Of a stretch of 64,000 nt of DNA, positions 41,486 through 51,255 are shown piece after piece. Source of the DNA: Leclercia sp. AS011 (GTDB lineage: Bacteria > Pseudomonadota > Gammaproteobacteria > Enterobacterales > Enterobacteriaceae); the NCBI RefSeq assembly GCF_037152535.1, contig NZ_JBBCMA010000001.1:434001-498000 (forward strand), given 5' to 3'. The number at the start of each line of letters is the position of its first letter. The first letter of the stretch is position 1. Position numbers and translations under genes: made by a program. The notes beneath the pieces are model-generated. The model worked only from the letters and a program-made list of their open reading frames with translations, had not been told where the DNA came from and made no database searches.

Positions 41486-42766
41486 ATGAAATTACTGATT
41501 CTGGGCAACCATACCTGTGGTAACCGTGGTGACAGCGCCATTCTGCGCGGCCTGCTGGATGCTATTTACACCTTGTCCCCTGAGACCGAGGTCGATGTGA
41601 TGAGCCGCTACCCGGTGAGCTCCTCCTGGCTGCTGAACCGTCCGGTGATGGGCGATCCGCTCTACAGCCAGATGAAGCAGCATAACAATGCCGCGGGCGT
41701 GATGGGCCGGGTGAAAAAGGTACTGCGCCGCCGCTACCAGCACCAGGTGCTGCTGTCGCGTGTGACCGACACCGGCAAGCTGCGCAATATCGCTATCGCC
41801 CAGGGCTTTACCGATTTTGTCCGTCTGCTCTCCGGCTACGACGCCATCATTCAGGTGGGCGGCTCCTTCTTCGTTGACCTGTACGGCGTGCCGCAGTTCG
41901 AGCATGCGCTCTGCACCTTTATGGCGAAAAAACCGCTGTTTATGGTCGGCCACAGCGTCGGGCCGTTCCAGGATCCCCAGTTTAACCAGCTGGCGAACTA
42001 CGTGTTTGGCCACTGCGATGCCCTGATCCTGCGTGAGTCGGTGAGCCTGAATCTGATGCAGCGCAGCGAGATCGATACCACCAAAGTGGAGCAGGGGGTG
42101 GACACCGCCTGGCTGGTGGATCATCAGGAGGCGAACTTTACCCCCAGCTATGCCGTGCAGCACTGGCTGAACGTGGTGGGGCAGCAAAAAACCGTCGCCA
42201 TCACCTTGCGCGAGCTGGCCCCGTTCGACAAGCGTCTGGGTACCACCCAGGCGGCCTATGAAAAGGCCTTTGCCGAGGTGGTTAACCGGGTGCTGGACAG
42301 CGGCTACCAGGTGCTGGCGCTCTCTACCTGTACCGGGATCGACAGCTACAACAAGGATGACCGCATGGTAGCGCTCAACCTGCGCCAGCACGTCAGCGAT
42401 CCGTCCCGCTACCACGTGGTGATGGACGAACTCAACGACCTCGAGATGGGTAAACTGCTGGGAGCCTGCGATCTGACCGTGGGTACCCGTCTGCATTCGG
42501 CGATCATCTCCATGAACTTCGGCACGCCAGCCATCGCCATTAACTACGAACACAAATCTGCCGGGATCATGCAGCAGCTGGGCATGCCGGAGATGGCGGT
42601 GGATATCCGTCATCTGCTCGATGGCTCCCTGGGCGCGATGGTGGGCGACACCCTGGGCCAGCTGCCGGCCATCAACGAACGCCTGGCGGTGGCGGTGAAA
42701 GCCGAACGTGAAAACGGCATCAGAATGGTGAAATCGGTGCTGGATCGGGTCGGGGAGGGCAAATGA
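41486..42766 (+). CDS. wcaK: WcaK, polysaccharide pyruvyl transferase
   Basis: A 426-residue protein of the polysaccharide pyruvyl transferase family. It has the N-terminal LLILGNHTCGNRGDSAILRG, a central MVGHSVGPFQDPQF, and LTVGTRLHSAIISMNFGTPA near residues 330-349. It is the probable source of the pyruvate ketal on the terminal galactose of colanic acid, using phosphoenolpyruvate. It overlaps wcaL by four bases. Confidence 0.94.
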   Translation: MKLLILGNHTCGNRGDSAILRGLLDAIYTLSPETEVDVMSRYPVSSSWLLNRPVMGDPLYSQMKQHNNAAGVMGRVKKVLRRRYQHQVLLSRVTDTGKLRNIAIAQGFTDFVRLLSGYDAIIQVGGSFFVDLYGVPQFEHALCTFMAKKPLFMVGHSVGPFQDPQFNQLANYVFGHCDALILRESVSLNLMQRSEIDTTKVEQGVDTAWLVDHQEANFTPSYAVQHWLNVVGQQKTVAITLRELAPFDKRLGTTQAAYEKAFAEVVNRVLDSGYQVLALSTCTGIDSYNKDDRMVALNLRQHVSDPSRYHVVMDELNDLEMGKLLGACDLTVGTRLHSAIISMNFGTPAIAINYEHKSAGIMQQLGMPEMAVDIRHLLDGSLGAMVGDTLGQLPAINERLAVAVKAERENGIRMVKSVLDRVGEGK

Positions 42767-43983
42767 AGGTTGGTTTCTTCTTACTGAAATTCCCGCTGTC
42801 GTCCGAAACTTTTGTGCTGAACCAGATCACCGCGTTTATTGATATGGGTTATGACGTGGAGATCGTCGCCCTGCAGAAGGGCGACACGCAAAATACCCAC
42901 GCCGCCTGGACCCAGTACGACCTGGCCAGCAAAACCCGCTGGCTGCAGGATGAGCCGCAGGGCAAGCTGGCGAAGCTGGGCTACCGCGCCCGCCAGACCC
43001 TGCGTGGGCTGCATCGCCCGGGCACCTGGAAGGCGCTGAATGTTTCCCGCTATGGCGCCGAATCCCGCAACCTGATCCTCTCCGCCATCTGCGGCCAGAC
43101 GGTACGGCCCTGGCGCGCGGATGTGTTTATCGCCCACTTCGGTCCGGCAGGCGTGACCGCGGCCAAGCTGCGTGAGCTGGGGGTTATCGAGGGGAAAATC
43201 GCCACCGTCTTCCACGGGATCGACATCTCCAGCCGGGAGGTGTTGGCGCACTACACCCCCGAGTATCAACGCCTGTTTCAGCGCGGCGACATGATGCTGC
43301 CGATAAGCGATCTCTGGGCCGGACGCCTGAAAAACATGGGCTGCCCGCCGGAGAAGATCACCGTCTCGCGCATGGGCGTGGATATGCAGCGCTTTACCCA
43401 ACGTCCGGTGAAGAGCCCGGGCAGCCCGCTGCAGATTATCTCGGTGGCGCGCCTGACCGAGAAAAAAGGGCTCCACGTGGCGATTGAGGCCTGCCGCCAG
43501 CTGAAAGCGCGTGGAGTGGATTTTCACTATCGCATTCTCGGCATTGGCCCCTGGGAGCGCCGTCTGCGCACCCTGATCGAACAGTATGAGCTGGAGGCGT
43601 ATGTCGAGATGCCGGGGTTCAAGCCCAGCCATCAAGTCAAAGCCATGCTCGATGCCGCCGATGTCTTCTTACTCCCGTCAGTCACCGGTAAGGATGGCGA
43701 TATGGAAGGCATCCCGGTGGCGCTGATGGAGGCGATGGCGGTGGGGATCCCGGTGGTCTCCACGGTACACAGCGGCATCCCTGAACTGATCGAGCCCGGT
43801 CACTCCGGCTGGCTGGTGGAAGAGAACAACCCTGAGGCGCTGGCCACGCAGCTGGAGCGCTTCGCCGCGCTGGATGACCATGCGCTCTCGCCCGTGCTGC
43901 ACAATGCGCGGCGGAAAGTGGAGACCGATTTTAATCAACACCTGATCAACCGGCAGTTAGCCACTCTGCTACAGACGCTTTAA
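42763..43983 (+). CDS. wcaL: WcaL, family-4 glycosyltransferase of colanic acid
   Basis: A 406-residue GT-B transferase that begins [21 protein letters not shown]. The donor domain contains [20 protein letters not shown] (~225-244) and the EX7E-type region [22 protein letters not shown]. In E. coli it is assigned transfer of the terminal, pyruvylated galactose, which fits its overlap with wcaK, the pyruvyl transferase. Full length. Confidence 0.94.
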   Translation: MKVGFFLLKFPLSSETFVLNQITAFIDMGYDVEIVALQKGDTQNTHAAWTQYDLASKTRWLQDEPQGKLAKLGYRARQTLRGLHRPGTWKALNVSRYGAESRNLILSAICGQTVRPWRADVFIAHFGPAGVTAAKLRELGVIEGKIATVFHGIDISSREVLAHYTPEYQRLFQRGDMMLPISDLWAGRLKNMGCPPEKITVSRMGVDMQRFTQRPVKSPGSPLQIISVARLTEKKGLHVAIEACRQLKARGVDFHYRILGIGPWERRLRTLIEQYELEAYVEMPGFKPSHQVKAMLDAADVFLLPSVTGKDGDMEGIPVALMEAMAVGIPVVSTVHSGIPELIEPGHSGWLVEENNPEALATQLERFAALDDHALSPVLHNARRKVETDFNQHLINRQLATLLQTL

Positions 43984-43996
43984 AAAGGGAGGCGAT

Positions 43997-45382
43997 ATGC
44001 CGAAAGAGATGACGCGACGCGCGTTTGTCACCACCTGTTCCGTTCTGGCCGCCGCATCGCTGACAGGCGTGCGGGCCGCCGCGAGCAGCGCCTCGGTAGA
44101 CATCAGTCGCTATAATCAGCGTGACTGGATCGCGGCCTTCAAAAAGGCCTTTAACGACGCTGATACCGTGGTGGTGCCCGCCGGGCTCACCTGCGACAAC
44201 ATCAATACCGCCATTTTTATCCCCGAGGGCAAAACCCTGCGCATCCGCGGCGCGCTGACCGGCAACGGACGCGGGCGTTTGGTATTGCAGGATGGCAGTA
44301 AGATTATCGGCGAAGGGGAGGGGCGCAGCGAAAACATTACCCTTGACGTCCGCGGCTCCGACTGCGTGATCCAGGGGCTGGCGATGAGCGGCTATGGCCC
44401 GGTTACTCAAATCTATATCGGCGGTAAAAAACCGCGGGTGATGCGCAACCTGCTGATCGACAACCTGCGGGTGACCAAAGCCAACTACGCGATCCTGCGT
44501 CAGGGGTTCCACAACCAGGTGGATGGCGCCAGAATCACCAACTGCCACTTCAGCTATCTGCAGGGCGATGCCATTGAGTGGAACGTGGCGATCAATGACC
44601 AGAACATTCTGATCTCAGACCACGTTATCGACCACATCGACTGCACCAACGGTAAAATCAACTGGGGGATCGGCATCGGCCTGGCCGGTAGCACCTACGA
44701 CAACGCCTACCCGGAAGACCAGGCGGTGAAGAACTTTGTGGTGGCCAATATCACCGGCAGCAACTGTCGCCAGCTCGTGCACGTCGAGAATGGTAAACAC
44801 TTTATTATTCGTAATGTTAAAGCGCGAAATATCACCCCTGATTTCAGCAAAAAAGCGGGGATTGATAACGCCACGGTAGCCATATATGGCTGCGATAATT
44901 TTGTCATTGATAATGTCGAAATGATCGACAGCGCAGGCATGTTAATTGGTTACGGCGTGATTAAAGGCGATTATTTGTCGATACCGCAGAATTTCCGCCT
45001 TAACAATATTCATCTCAACAACCAGAAACTTGCGCGGAAATTGCGCGGAATACAGATCTCCTCCGGCAATGCCACCTCATTTGTGGCGATCACCAACCTC
45101 GAGATGAAGCGCGCCACGCTGGAGTTGCATAATAAACCTCAGCATCTTTTTATGCGTAACATCAACGTGATGCAGGATTCTAAGAACGGTCCAGCCCTGG
45201 CGCTGAATTTCGATCTGCGCAAAGACGTGCGCGGGAAATTTATGGCTCGTGAAGAGACGCTGCTGTCACTGGCGAACATTAACGCGGTTAATGAGAAAGG
45301 GCAAAGTTCGGTGGATATCGACCGCATCGATCAGCATACTATTAATACGGAACGGCTGAATTTTAAGCTGCCGAAGCGCTAA
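43997..45382 (+). CDS. wcaM: WcaM, Tat-exported beta-helix protein of the colanic acid operon
   Basis: 461 residues. The N-terminus [20 protein letters not shown] has a twin-arginine motif (TRRAFVT) followed by a hydrophobic stretch and an Ala-rich cleavage area, as in E. coli WcaM, a known Tat substrate. The rest is a run of short beta-strand repeats typical of a right-handed parallel beta-helix (pectate-lyase-like fold), from ~80 to ~400. Its role is unsettled; a periplasmic action on the polymer is plausible from the fold. It is the last gene of the operon; galF follows after 178 bases. Confidence 0.92.
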   Translation: MPKEMTRRAFVTTCSVLAAASLTGVRAAASSASVDISRYNQRDWIAAFKKAFNDADTVVVPAGLTCDNINTAIFIPEGKTLRIRGALTGNGRGRLVLQDGSKIIGEGEGRSENITLDVRGSDCVIQGLAMSGYGPVTQIYIGGKKPRVMRNLLIDNLRVTKANYAILRQGFHNQVDGARITNCHFSYLQGDAIEWNVAINDQNILISDHVIDHIDCTNGKINWGIGIGLAGSTYDNAYPEDQAVKNFVVANITGSNCRQLVHVENGKHFIIRNVKARNITPDFSKKAGIDNATVAIYGCDNFVIDNVEMIDSAGMLIGYGVIKGDYLSIPQNFRLNNIHLNNQKLARKLRGIQISSGNATSFVAITNLEMKRATLELHNKPQHLFMRNINVMQDSKNGPALALNFDLRKDVRGKFMAREETLLSLANINAVNEKGQSSVDIDRIDQHTINTERLNFKLPKR

Positions 45383-45526
45383 ATATTAACCAGACGGCAT
45401 TTTGCGAGGATTCCTGGAATTAAAGCGCCCGGATTCAGACTGCATCCACTGGTATTCGCACGGCAGCGGCGTAACATCTACGCCTGATTTGTAGCAAATC
45501 GTGCTGGCGAAACCAGGCTAAAGAGC

Positions 45527-45532
45527 TATAAT
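45527..45532 (+). promoter_or_regulatory. -10 element before galF
   Basis: A perfect TATAAT 28 bases before the galF ATG, in the 178-base gap after wcaM. No good -35 hexamer stands at 16-18 bases, so the promoter may need an activator or be weak. An AAGGTGGAAG ribosome-binding site precedes the start. Confidence 0.5.
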
Positions 45533-45560
45533 TCGGCAACCATTTTAAGGTGGAAGAAAT

Positions 45561-46457
45561 ATGATTAATTTGAAAGCGGTTATTCCGGTAGCCGGTCTGG
45601 GCATGCATATGCTCCCGGCCACAAAAGCCATTCCTAAAGAGATGCTGCCGATCGTTGACAAGCCGATGATTCAGTACATCGTCGACGAGATTGTTGCTGC
45701 AGGGATCAAAGAAATCGTTCTGGTAACCCATTCTTCGAAGAATGCGGTAGAAAACCACTTCGACACCTCCTACGAACTTGAAGCCCTTCTGGAGCAGCGC
45801 GTTAAGCGTCAGCTGCTGGCGGAAGTGCAGTCCATCTGCCCACCGGGTGTGACCATTATGAACGTTCGTCAGGCGCAACCGCTGGGGCTGGGTCACTCTA
45901 TCCTGTGCGCACGTCCTGTCGTCGGCGATAACCCGTTTGTGGTGGTGCTGCCGGACATCATTCTGGACAACGCCTCTGCCGATCCGCTGCGCTATAACCT
46001 TGCAGCCATGGTGGCGCGTTTCAACGAGACCGGGCGCAGCCAGGTGCTGGCGAAGCGCATGAAAGGCGATCTGTCCGAATATTCGGTGATTCAGACCAAA
46101 GAGCCGCTCGATTCAGAAGGTAAAGTCAGCCGTATCGTTGAGTTTATCGAGAAACCGGATCAGCCACAGACGCTTGACTCCGATCTGATGGCCGTGGGCC
46201 GCTATGTGCTCAACGCGGAAATCTGGGCTGAGCTGGAGCGTACCGAGCCGGGTGCCTGGGATCGTATTCAGCTGACGGATGCTATCGCGGAACTGGCGAA
46301 GAAGCAGTCTGTCGATGCGATGCTGATGACCGGCGACAGCTACGACTGCGGTAAGAAGATGGGATACATGCAAGCCTTTGTCCAGTACGGCCTTCGCAAC
46401 CTGAAAGAAGGGCAGAAGTTCCGGGAAAGCATGAAGAAACTCTTAACCAACGACTAA
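45561..46457 (+). CDS. galF: GalF, GalU-like UTP-glucose-1-phosphate uridylyltransferase subunit
   Basis: A 298-residue paralogue of GalU. The nucleotide-binding loop reads [19 protein letters not shown] where GalU has GLGTRMLP; the Thr-Arg to Met-His change marks GalF, which in E. coli has little catalytic activity and modulates GalU. It marks the left border of O-antigen loci in enteric bacteria, as here. Confidence 0.95.
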   Translation: MINLKAVIPVAGLGMHMLPATKAIPKEMLPIVDKPMIQYIVDEIVAAGIKEIVLVTHSSKNAVENHFDTSYELEALLEQRVKRQLLAEVQSICPPGVTIMNVRQAQPLGLGHSILCARPVVGDNPFVVVLPDIILDNASADPLRYNLAAMVARFNETGRSQVLAKRMKGDLSEYSVIQTKEPLDSEGKVSRIVEFIEKPDQPQTLDSDLMAVGRYVLNAEIWAELERTEPGAWDRIQLTDAIAELAKKQSVDAMLMTGDSYDCGKKMGYMQAFVQYGLRNLKEGQKFRESMKKLLTND

Positions 46458-46479
46458 TTTCCGGTAGGTCGTTGCACAC

Positions 46480-46539
46480 AACGGCAGTGGATCATTCCAG
46501 GCTTGCATTAGCCATGCGGATGACACTGCCGTTTTCGTT
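46480..46539 (+). terminator. Probable terminator after galF
   Basis: AACGGCAGTG (46480-46489) and its exact complement CACTGCCGTT (46524-46533) form a 10-bp stem with a 34-base loop, followed by TTCGTTTTT. The long loop is unusual, but the T-rich tail fits intrinsic termination of galF. Confidence 0.6.
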
Positions 46540-46715
46540 TTTAAATATTTTCTTAAATTTCAGGCGGTTAATCGCTGTTTTTTTGTATAGGCAGGCATGT
46601 TTTTTCCCTTGTTTCTGCACGCATTTAAGACGACAATTATTAATTGACTTGAACGCTGCCCTGACACGATTTAGCCAGGAGTTGGCGGCCAAATACCTCT
46701 CTATTAAGCCACGAT

Positions 46716-46754
46716 CAGTGCACTGGTAGCTGTTAAGCCAGGGGCGGTAGCGTG
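46716..46754 (+). promoter_or_regulatory. Canonical JUMPstart with ops site before rmlB
   Basis: A 39-base element, CAGTGCACTGGTAGCTGTTA... ending GGCGGTAGCGTG (ops core at 46743-46754). It differs from the E. coli consensus at only about two bases. It lies 78 bases before rmlB and should make the O-antigen operon depend on RfaH antitermination. Confidence 0.95.
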
Positions 46755-46832
46755 TCTGATTTTTGAATTTTTGATTCATTAGATGTTCAGAAATTCAATA
46801 ACCCAATGAACTTATTTAACGGAAATTAACGC

Positions 46833-47918
46833 GTGAAAATTCTTGTTACTGGTGGTGCCGGTTTTATCGGCTCTGCGGTTGTCCGACATATTATTCAAAA
46901 CACCCAGGATTCAGTGGTTAATGTCGATAAATTGACCTATGCCGGTAACCTGGAATCTTTGGCGGACGTGAGCACCAGCCCGCGTTACGCTTTTGAGCAT
47001 GCCGATATTTGCGATAAAGCGGCGATGGATCGTATTTTCGCCGAGCACAAGCCTGATGCAGTTATGCATCTGGCGGCGGAGAGTCACGTTGATCGTTCGA
47101 TTACCGGCCCGGCTGCTTTTATCGAGACCAACATCGTCGGTACCTACGTGCTGCTGGAAGCGGCTCGCGCGTACTGGTCAACGCTCGGTGAAGAGGCGAA
47201 AAAGGCCTTCCGTTTCCACCACATCTCCACTGACGAAGTGTATGGCGACCTGCCGCACCCGGATGAACACCCCGCGTCTACCGCGCTGCCGCTGTTTACC
47301 GAGACGACGGCCTATGCGCCAAGCAGCCCGTATTCAGCCTCTAAGGCTTCCAGCGATCACCTCGTGCGTGCCTGGTTGCGTACCTACGGGTTCCCGACCA
47401 TCGTGACCAACTGCTCCAATAACTACGGCCCATACCACTTCCCGGAAAAACTGATCCCGCTGGTGATCCTCAACGCGCTCGACGGAAAAGCACTGCCGAT
47501 TTATGGCAAAGGCGATCAGATCCGCGACTGGCTGTATGTTGAAGATCACGCCCGTGCGCTCTATACCGTGGTGACCCAGGGTAAGCCAGGCGAGACCTAC
47601 AACATCGGTGGCCACAACGAGAAACAAAACCTGGATGTGGTCCATACTATCTGCGATCTGCTTGACGAAATCGTACCGAAAGAGGGCTCTTATCGCGATC
47701 AAATCACCTATGTGACTGACCGCCCGGGCCATGACCGTCGTTATGCCATTGATGCCGATAAGATTAGCCAGACGTTAGGCTGGAAGCCGCAGGAAACCTT
47801 TGAGAGCGGGATCCGTAAAACCGTGGAGTGGTATCTGGCCAACACCCAATGGGTCGAGAACGTCAAAAGCGGCAATTACCAATCCTGGATTGAACAGAAT
47901 TACGGGGAACGTCAGTAA
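46833..47918 (+). CDS. rfbB: RmlB (RfbB), dTDP-glucose 4,6-dehydratase
   Basis: A 361-residue SDR enzyme forming dTDP-4-keto-6-deoxy-glucose. It has [13 protein letters not shown] (7-19), a catalytic DEV segment in [14 protein letters not shown], and Y/K in [17 protein letters not shown]. The start codon is GTG, given by GTGAAAATTCTTGTTACTGG at 46833. It overlaps rmlD by one base. Confidence 0.96.
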   Translation: MKILVTGGAGFIGSAVVRHIIQNTQDSVVNVDKLTYAGNLESLADVSTSPRYAFEHADICDKAAMDRIFAEHKPDAVMHLAAESHVDRSITGPAAFIETNIVGTYVLLEAARAYWSTLGEEAKKAFRFHHISTDEVYGDLPHPDEHPASTALPLFTETTAYAPSSPYSASKASSDHLVRAWLRTYGFPTIVTNCSNNYGPYHFPEKLIPLVILNALDGKALPIYGKGDQIRDWLYVEDHARALYTVVTQGKPGETYNIGGHNEKQNLDVVHTICDLLDEIVPKEGSYRDQITYVTDRPGHDRRYAIDADKISQTLGWKPQETFESGIRKTVEWYLANTQWVENVKSGNYQSWIEQNYGERQ

Positions 47919-48817
47919 TGAATATCCTTTTGTTCGGCAAGACAGGGCAGGTGGGCTGGGAGCTGCAGCGTTCGCTCGCGCCTTTAGGTAACCTGATTGC
48001 CGTCGATGTTCACTCCAGCGAGTATTGCGGTGATTTCAGTAATCCAGAAGGTGTGGCTGAAACTGTACGTCGCATTAAGCCTGATGTGATCGTCAATGCT
48101 GCGGCGCATACCGCAGTAGATAAAGCCGAGTCAGAAGCAGAATTCGCGCAGTTGCTGAATGCCACGAGCGTTGAAGCCATTGCCAAAGAGGCCGAAAAAA
48201 TCGGTGCCTGGGTTGTACATTACTCCACCGATTATGTTTTTCCGGGCAACGGTGAACAACCGTGGCGGGAAACAGATGCTACTGCACCACTGAACGTGTA
48301 TGGCGAAACCAAGCTGGCCGGTGAAATCGCCCTGCAGGAAAATTGTGTCCGTCATTTAATTTTCCGCACCAGTTGGGTTTATGCGGGCAAAGGAAATAAC
48401 TTTGCAAAAACCATGCTGCGTTTTGCGAAAGAACGTGCAGAGATGTCGGTTATCAACGACCAGTTTGGCGCACCAACGGGCGCAGAGTTGCTGGCGGACT
48501 GTACGGCGCATGCGATTCGCGTAGCACTGAAGCAACCTGACGTCGCAGGACTTTATCACCTGGTTGCGGGTGGCGTGACCACCTGGTACGACTATGCCGC
48601 CCTGGTATTCGACGAAGCGCGTAAGGCTGGCATTGAACTGGCCATTACTCAGCTCAACGCTGTCCCTACCAGTGCTTATCCTACCCCCGCTCGTCGCCCG
48701 AATAATTCCCGTCTGAATACCGAAAAATTCCAGCAAAACTTTGACCTCGTATTGCCTCATTGGGAAACCGGGGTTAAACGTATGCTGGCTGAGCTGTTTA
48801 CGACTACTGCGGTCTGA
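47918..48817 (+). CDS. rfbD: RmlD (RfbD), dTDP-4-dehydrorhamnose reductase
   Basis: A 299-residue SDR reductase giving dTDP-L-rhamnose as the last step. It has [13 protein letters not shown] (5-17), the catalytic region [10 protein letters not shown], and YGETKLAGE carrying Y and K. It needs the product of RmlC, whose gene is not found in this window. It follows rmlB with a one-base overlap. Confidence 0.96.
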   Translation: MNILLFGKTGQVGWELQRSLAPLGNLIAVDVHSSEYCGDFSNPEGVAETVRRIKPDVIVNAAAHTAVDKAESEAEFAQLLNATSVEAIAKEAEKIGAWVVHYSTDYVFPGNGEQPWRETDATAPLNVYGETKLAGEIALQENCVRHLIFRTSWVYAGKGNNFAKTMLRFAKERAEMSVINDQFGAPTGAELLADCTAHAIRVALKQPDVAGLYHLVAGGVTTWYDYAALVFDEARKAGIELAITQLNAVPTSAYPTPARRPNNSRLNTEKFQQNFDLVLPHWETGVKRMLAELFTTTAV

Positions 48818-48827
48818 CCTTAAATTT

Positions 48828-48849
48828 AATGCCCGTTTACGGGCATTTT
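48828..48849 (+). terminator. Hairpin between rmlD and rmlA
   Basis: AATGCCCG, a TTTA loop, then CGGGCATT followed by TT, in the 53-base gap. It looks like a short intrinsic terminator or attenuator inside the operon; read-through is expected because rmlA lies beyond it, perhaps with help from RfaH. Confidence 0.65.
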
Positions 48850-48870
48850 GCACATATTAGAGATGATGAA

Positions 48871-49749
48871 ATGAAAACGCGTAAAGGGATTATTTTAGCC
48901 GGTGGCTCTGGAACCCGTCTGTATCCGGTCACTATGGCTGTCAGCAAACAACTGCTGCCTATCTATGACAAACCGATGATTTACTACCCGCTCTCCACGC
49001 TTATGCTGGCGGGTATTCGCGACATTCTGATTATCAGCACCCCTCAGGATACGCCACGCTTTGAGCAGTTGCTCGGTGATGGTAGTCAGTGGGGACTGAA
49101 CCTGCAATATAAAGTCCAGCCGAGTCCGGATGGCCTGGCGCAGGCATTTATCCTGGGTGAAGAGTTCATTGGTGAGGACGACTGTGCGCTGGTGCTGGGT
49201 GACAACATCTTCTATGGCCATGATCTACCGAAGTTAATGGACGCCGCGGTGAATAAAGAGGGCGGTGCTACCGTCTTTGCTTATCATGTGAACGATCCTG
49301 AACGCTATGGCGTCGTTGAGTTTGATAAAGAAGGTACGGCTGTCAGTCTCGAAGAAAAACCGGTTGAGCCAAAAAGTAATTACGCCGTAACCGGTCTCTA
49401 TTTCTATGATAACAGCGTTGTTGAGATGGCGAAGAGCCTTAAACCGTCACCGCGTGGTGAACTGGAAATTACGGACATTAACCGTCTTTATATGAAGCAG
49501 GGCCGTCTATCTGTTGCCATGATGGGACGCGGTTTTGCCTGGCTGGATACCGGTACACATCAGAGTCTGATTGAAGCCAGTAACTTCATTGCGACAATTG
49601 AAGAGCGCCAAGGATTGAAGGTTGCCTGCCCTGAAGAGATTGCTTACCGCAAAGGGTTTATTGATGCGGAGCAAGTTAAGTTACTTGCTAAACCTTTGTC
49701 GAAGAATGCTTACGGGCAGTATTTGTTGAAAATGCTTAAAGGCTATTGA
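48871..49749 (+). CDS. rfbA: RmlA (RfbA), glucose-1-phosphate thymidylyltransferase
   Basis: A 292-residue enzyme joining dTTP and glucose-1-phosphate. It opens [20 protein letters not shown], with the G-rich nucleotide loop, and carries [13 protein letters not shown] and [18 protein letters not shown]. The ATG at 48871 is preferred over the in-frame ATG at 48829, which lies within the hairpin. It ends the rml block; in most enteric O-antigen loci rmlC would come next, but here a 170-base non-coding stretch and wzx follow. Confidence 0.95.
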   Translation: MKTRKGIILAGGSGTRLYPVTMAVSKQLLPIYDKPMIYYPLSTLMLAGIRDILIISTPQDTPRFEQLLGDGSQWGLNLQYKVQPSPDGLAQAFILGEEFIGEDDCALVLGDNIFYGHDLPKLMDAAVNKEGGATVFAYHVNDPERYGVVEFDKEGTAVSLEEKPVEPKSNYAVTGLYFYDNSVVEMAKSLKPSPRGELEITDINRLYMKQGRLSVAMMGRGFAWLDTGTHQSLIEASNFIATIEERQGLKVACPEEIAYRKGFIDAEQVKLLAKPLSKNAYGQYLLKMLKGY

Positions 49750-49919
49750 TTGAGTGTGACGTAGGTGCGGCCATTCAATTTTTAGATGACGCCAAAGTAT
49801 CGTAAAGGATGTTCCTGGAACATCGTTTAATGAAGCACAATGTTTTTAATTAACTGAAAGCTTGTGTTATGAAAATGATTCAGGCTTTCAGTCTAAGTTA
49901 GAAATGAGAATAGTAATAC
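49750..49919 (+). other. AT-rich junction between rmlA and wzx
   Basis: A 170-base stretch without a credible gene, placed where rmlC is normally found. I translated it by eye for a remnant of RmlC and found only short unrelated frames. CTGAAAGC...GCTTTCAG (about 49854-49892) can form a hairpin. It marks the change from moderately GC-balanced rml genes to the strongly AT-rich block. Confidence 0.6.
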
Positions 49920-51149
49920 GTGAAAAAAAACATATTCTTACTTTATTTTGTTCAGGCGTCTAATTATCTTTTTCCTTTGTTGACTTTACCCTATTTAATG
50001 AGGGTTCTTGGCGCTGAGCATTTCGGCATTATGGCAATGGTGCAGGCTTGGATTCAATATACTATTATTTTTGTTGATTATGGATTTAATTTTAGTGCAA
50101 CCTTATTGATTACTAAAAATAAAGAAAATGTACATCTGCTAAATAAAATATACACTGAAACGACAATATCTAAGTTCTTACTTTTTTTAATATTCCTACT
50201 TGCTGCGGTAGTATATTCATTAATATTTGGACTGGATATTTACGTCAAACTATTTTTCTGCGGGATGTTTGCTGTTCTCGGTACTGTATTTTTCCCGATC
50301 TGGTTATTCCAGGGGTTGGAAAAAATGCAAGGCATAGTTGTTAGTACCACCATAGCAAAATGTTTCTCTCTGATTGCGGTATTCTTATTAGTAAGAGATT
50401 CAAATGATATTGACCTGGCGATTTTTAGTCAATCACTTGGAATGTTTGTTTCAGGGATTATCGCTATGGTGTATATACGTAAAAATAAAATGGTGGCTTT
50501 TACAAAATGCGGGTTGCCAGATGTCCTGGCTTCGTTGAAAGGTGGGTTTGATTTATTTATATCAAATATTACGATCAGTTTTTATACTACTTTAAACGTC
50601 ATTATCATTGGTTATTTTGCTGGGCCGGTCTATGCAGGCTACTTCTCTGCGGCTGACAAACTTAGAGTTGCTGCCCAAGGCCTGCTTACACCAGTGCAAC
50701 AGGCTCTTTTTCCAAGAGTAAGCGCGTTGGTAAGTAAAGGATCTAATTTTAAAGATATTCTGAGCTTGTATGGTAAGAAATTCATACTGTTCGGGTTGTT
50801 CGTCTCTGTTTCCATTGCTGTGGTTGGATATCCAGTATCCCTATTTTATTTTAGTGAAGAGTATCGGGTCGCATCATCTATTCTACTTTTGATGTCCCCT
50901 CTACCATTTATTGTCTCTATCGGTATAGTTTTTGGTCAATGGTGGTTAATTACCAATGATCATACTGCAGTTGTACGCAATACATATATAAGAATTAGCA
51001 TATTACATATTATTATGGCGATTGCGCTTATTCATTGTGCGCCTGTTTATGGTGTGACGATCAGCGTTTTATTTACGGAGACCATTATTTCGTGTTTATT
51101 TATTCGATATTGTTATCGTTTAGCTACACAAAATAATAATCTGGCATAG
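49920..51149 (+). CDS. wzx: Wzx, O-antigen repeat-unit flippase
   Basis: A 409-residue polytopic protein of the polysaccharide-biosynthesis (PST/MATE-like) superfamily with about 12 hydrophobic segments. It starts with GTG and reads MKKNIFLLYFVQASNYLFPL, the N-terminus typical of enteric RfbX/Wzx flippases; LPYLMRVLGAEHFGIMAM follows. The ribosome-binding site is weak. It should flip the undecaprenyl-linked O-unit. The gene is very AT-rich, with many ATA and AGA codons unlike its neighbours, a sign of transfer. Sugar specificity cannot be inferred. Confidence 0.93.
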   Translation: MKKNIFLLYFVQASNYLFPLLTLPYLMRVLGAEHFGIMAMVQAWIQYTIIFVDYGFNFSATLLITKNKENVHLLNKIYTETTISKFLLFLIFLLAAVVYSLIFGLDIYVKLFFCGMFAVLGTVFFPIWLFQGLEKMQGIVVSTTIAKCFSLIAVFLLVRDSNDIDLAIFSQSLGMFVSGIIAMVYIRKNKMVAFTKCGLPDVLASLKGGFDLFISNITISFYTTLNVIIIGYFAGPVYAGYFSAADKLRVAAQGLLTPVQQALFPRVSALVSKGSNFKDILSLYGKKFILFGLFVSVSIAVVGYPVSLFYFSEEYRVASSILLLMSPLPFIVSIGIVFGQWWLITNDHTAVVRNTYIRISILHIIMAIALIHCAPVYGVTISVLFTETIISCLFIRYCYRLATQNNNLA

Positions 51150-51255
51150 TGAAGGAGTAGCCCCTGGTAATTGCGTTTTCTGTATTAGCATCAAGGGTTA
51201 TTGAATTAATTTTTTGAGACATTGAATTTAAGTAGTTAATATAAAGGAAATTTTG

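Larger units (their letters stand above)
46458..46832 (+). promoter_or_regulatory. galF-rmlB intergenic region (O-antigen operon leader)
   Basis: A 375-base gap holding the galF terminator, a likely promoter and JUMPstart. TTGACT at 46644-46649 is a fair -35; the best -10 candidate, GATTTA at 46668-46673, is weak. The small open frame that covers much of the region has no protein-like features. The leader is AT-rich like the wza leader. Confidence 0.7.

Noticed and set aside
46472..46729. Small open frame in the galF-rmlB leader
   Set aside because: It overlaps the galF terminator and JUMPstart, lacks a ribosome-binding site and gives no recognisable protein.
49750..49919. Possible rmlC remnant
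   Set aside because: Translated by eye, no stretch resembles RmlC motifs such as GDxRGFF or the LRGLHYQ segment.
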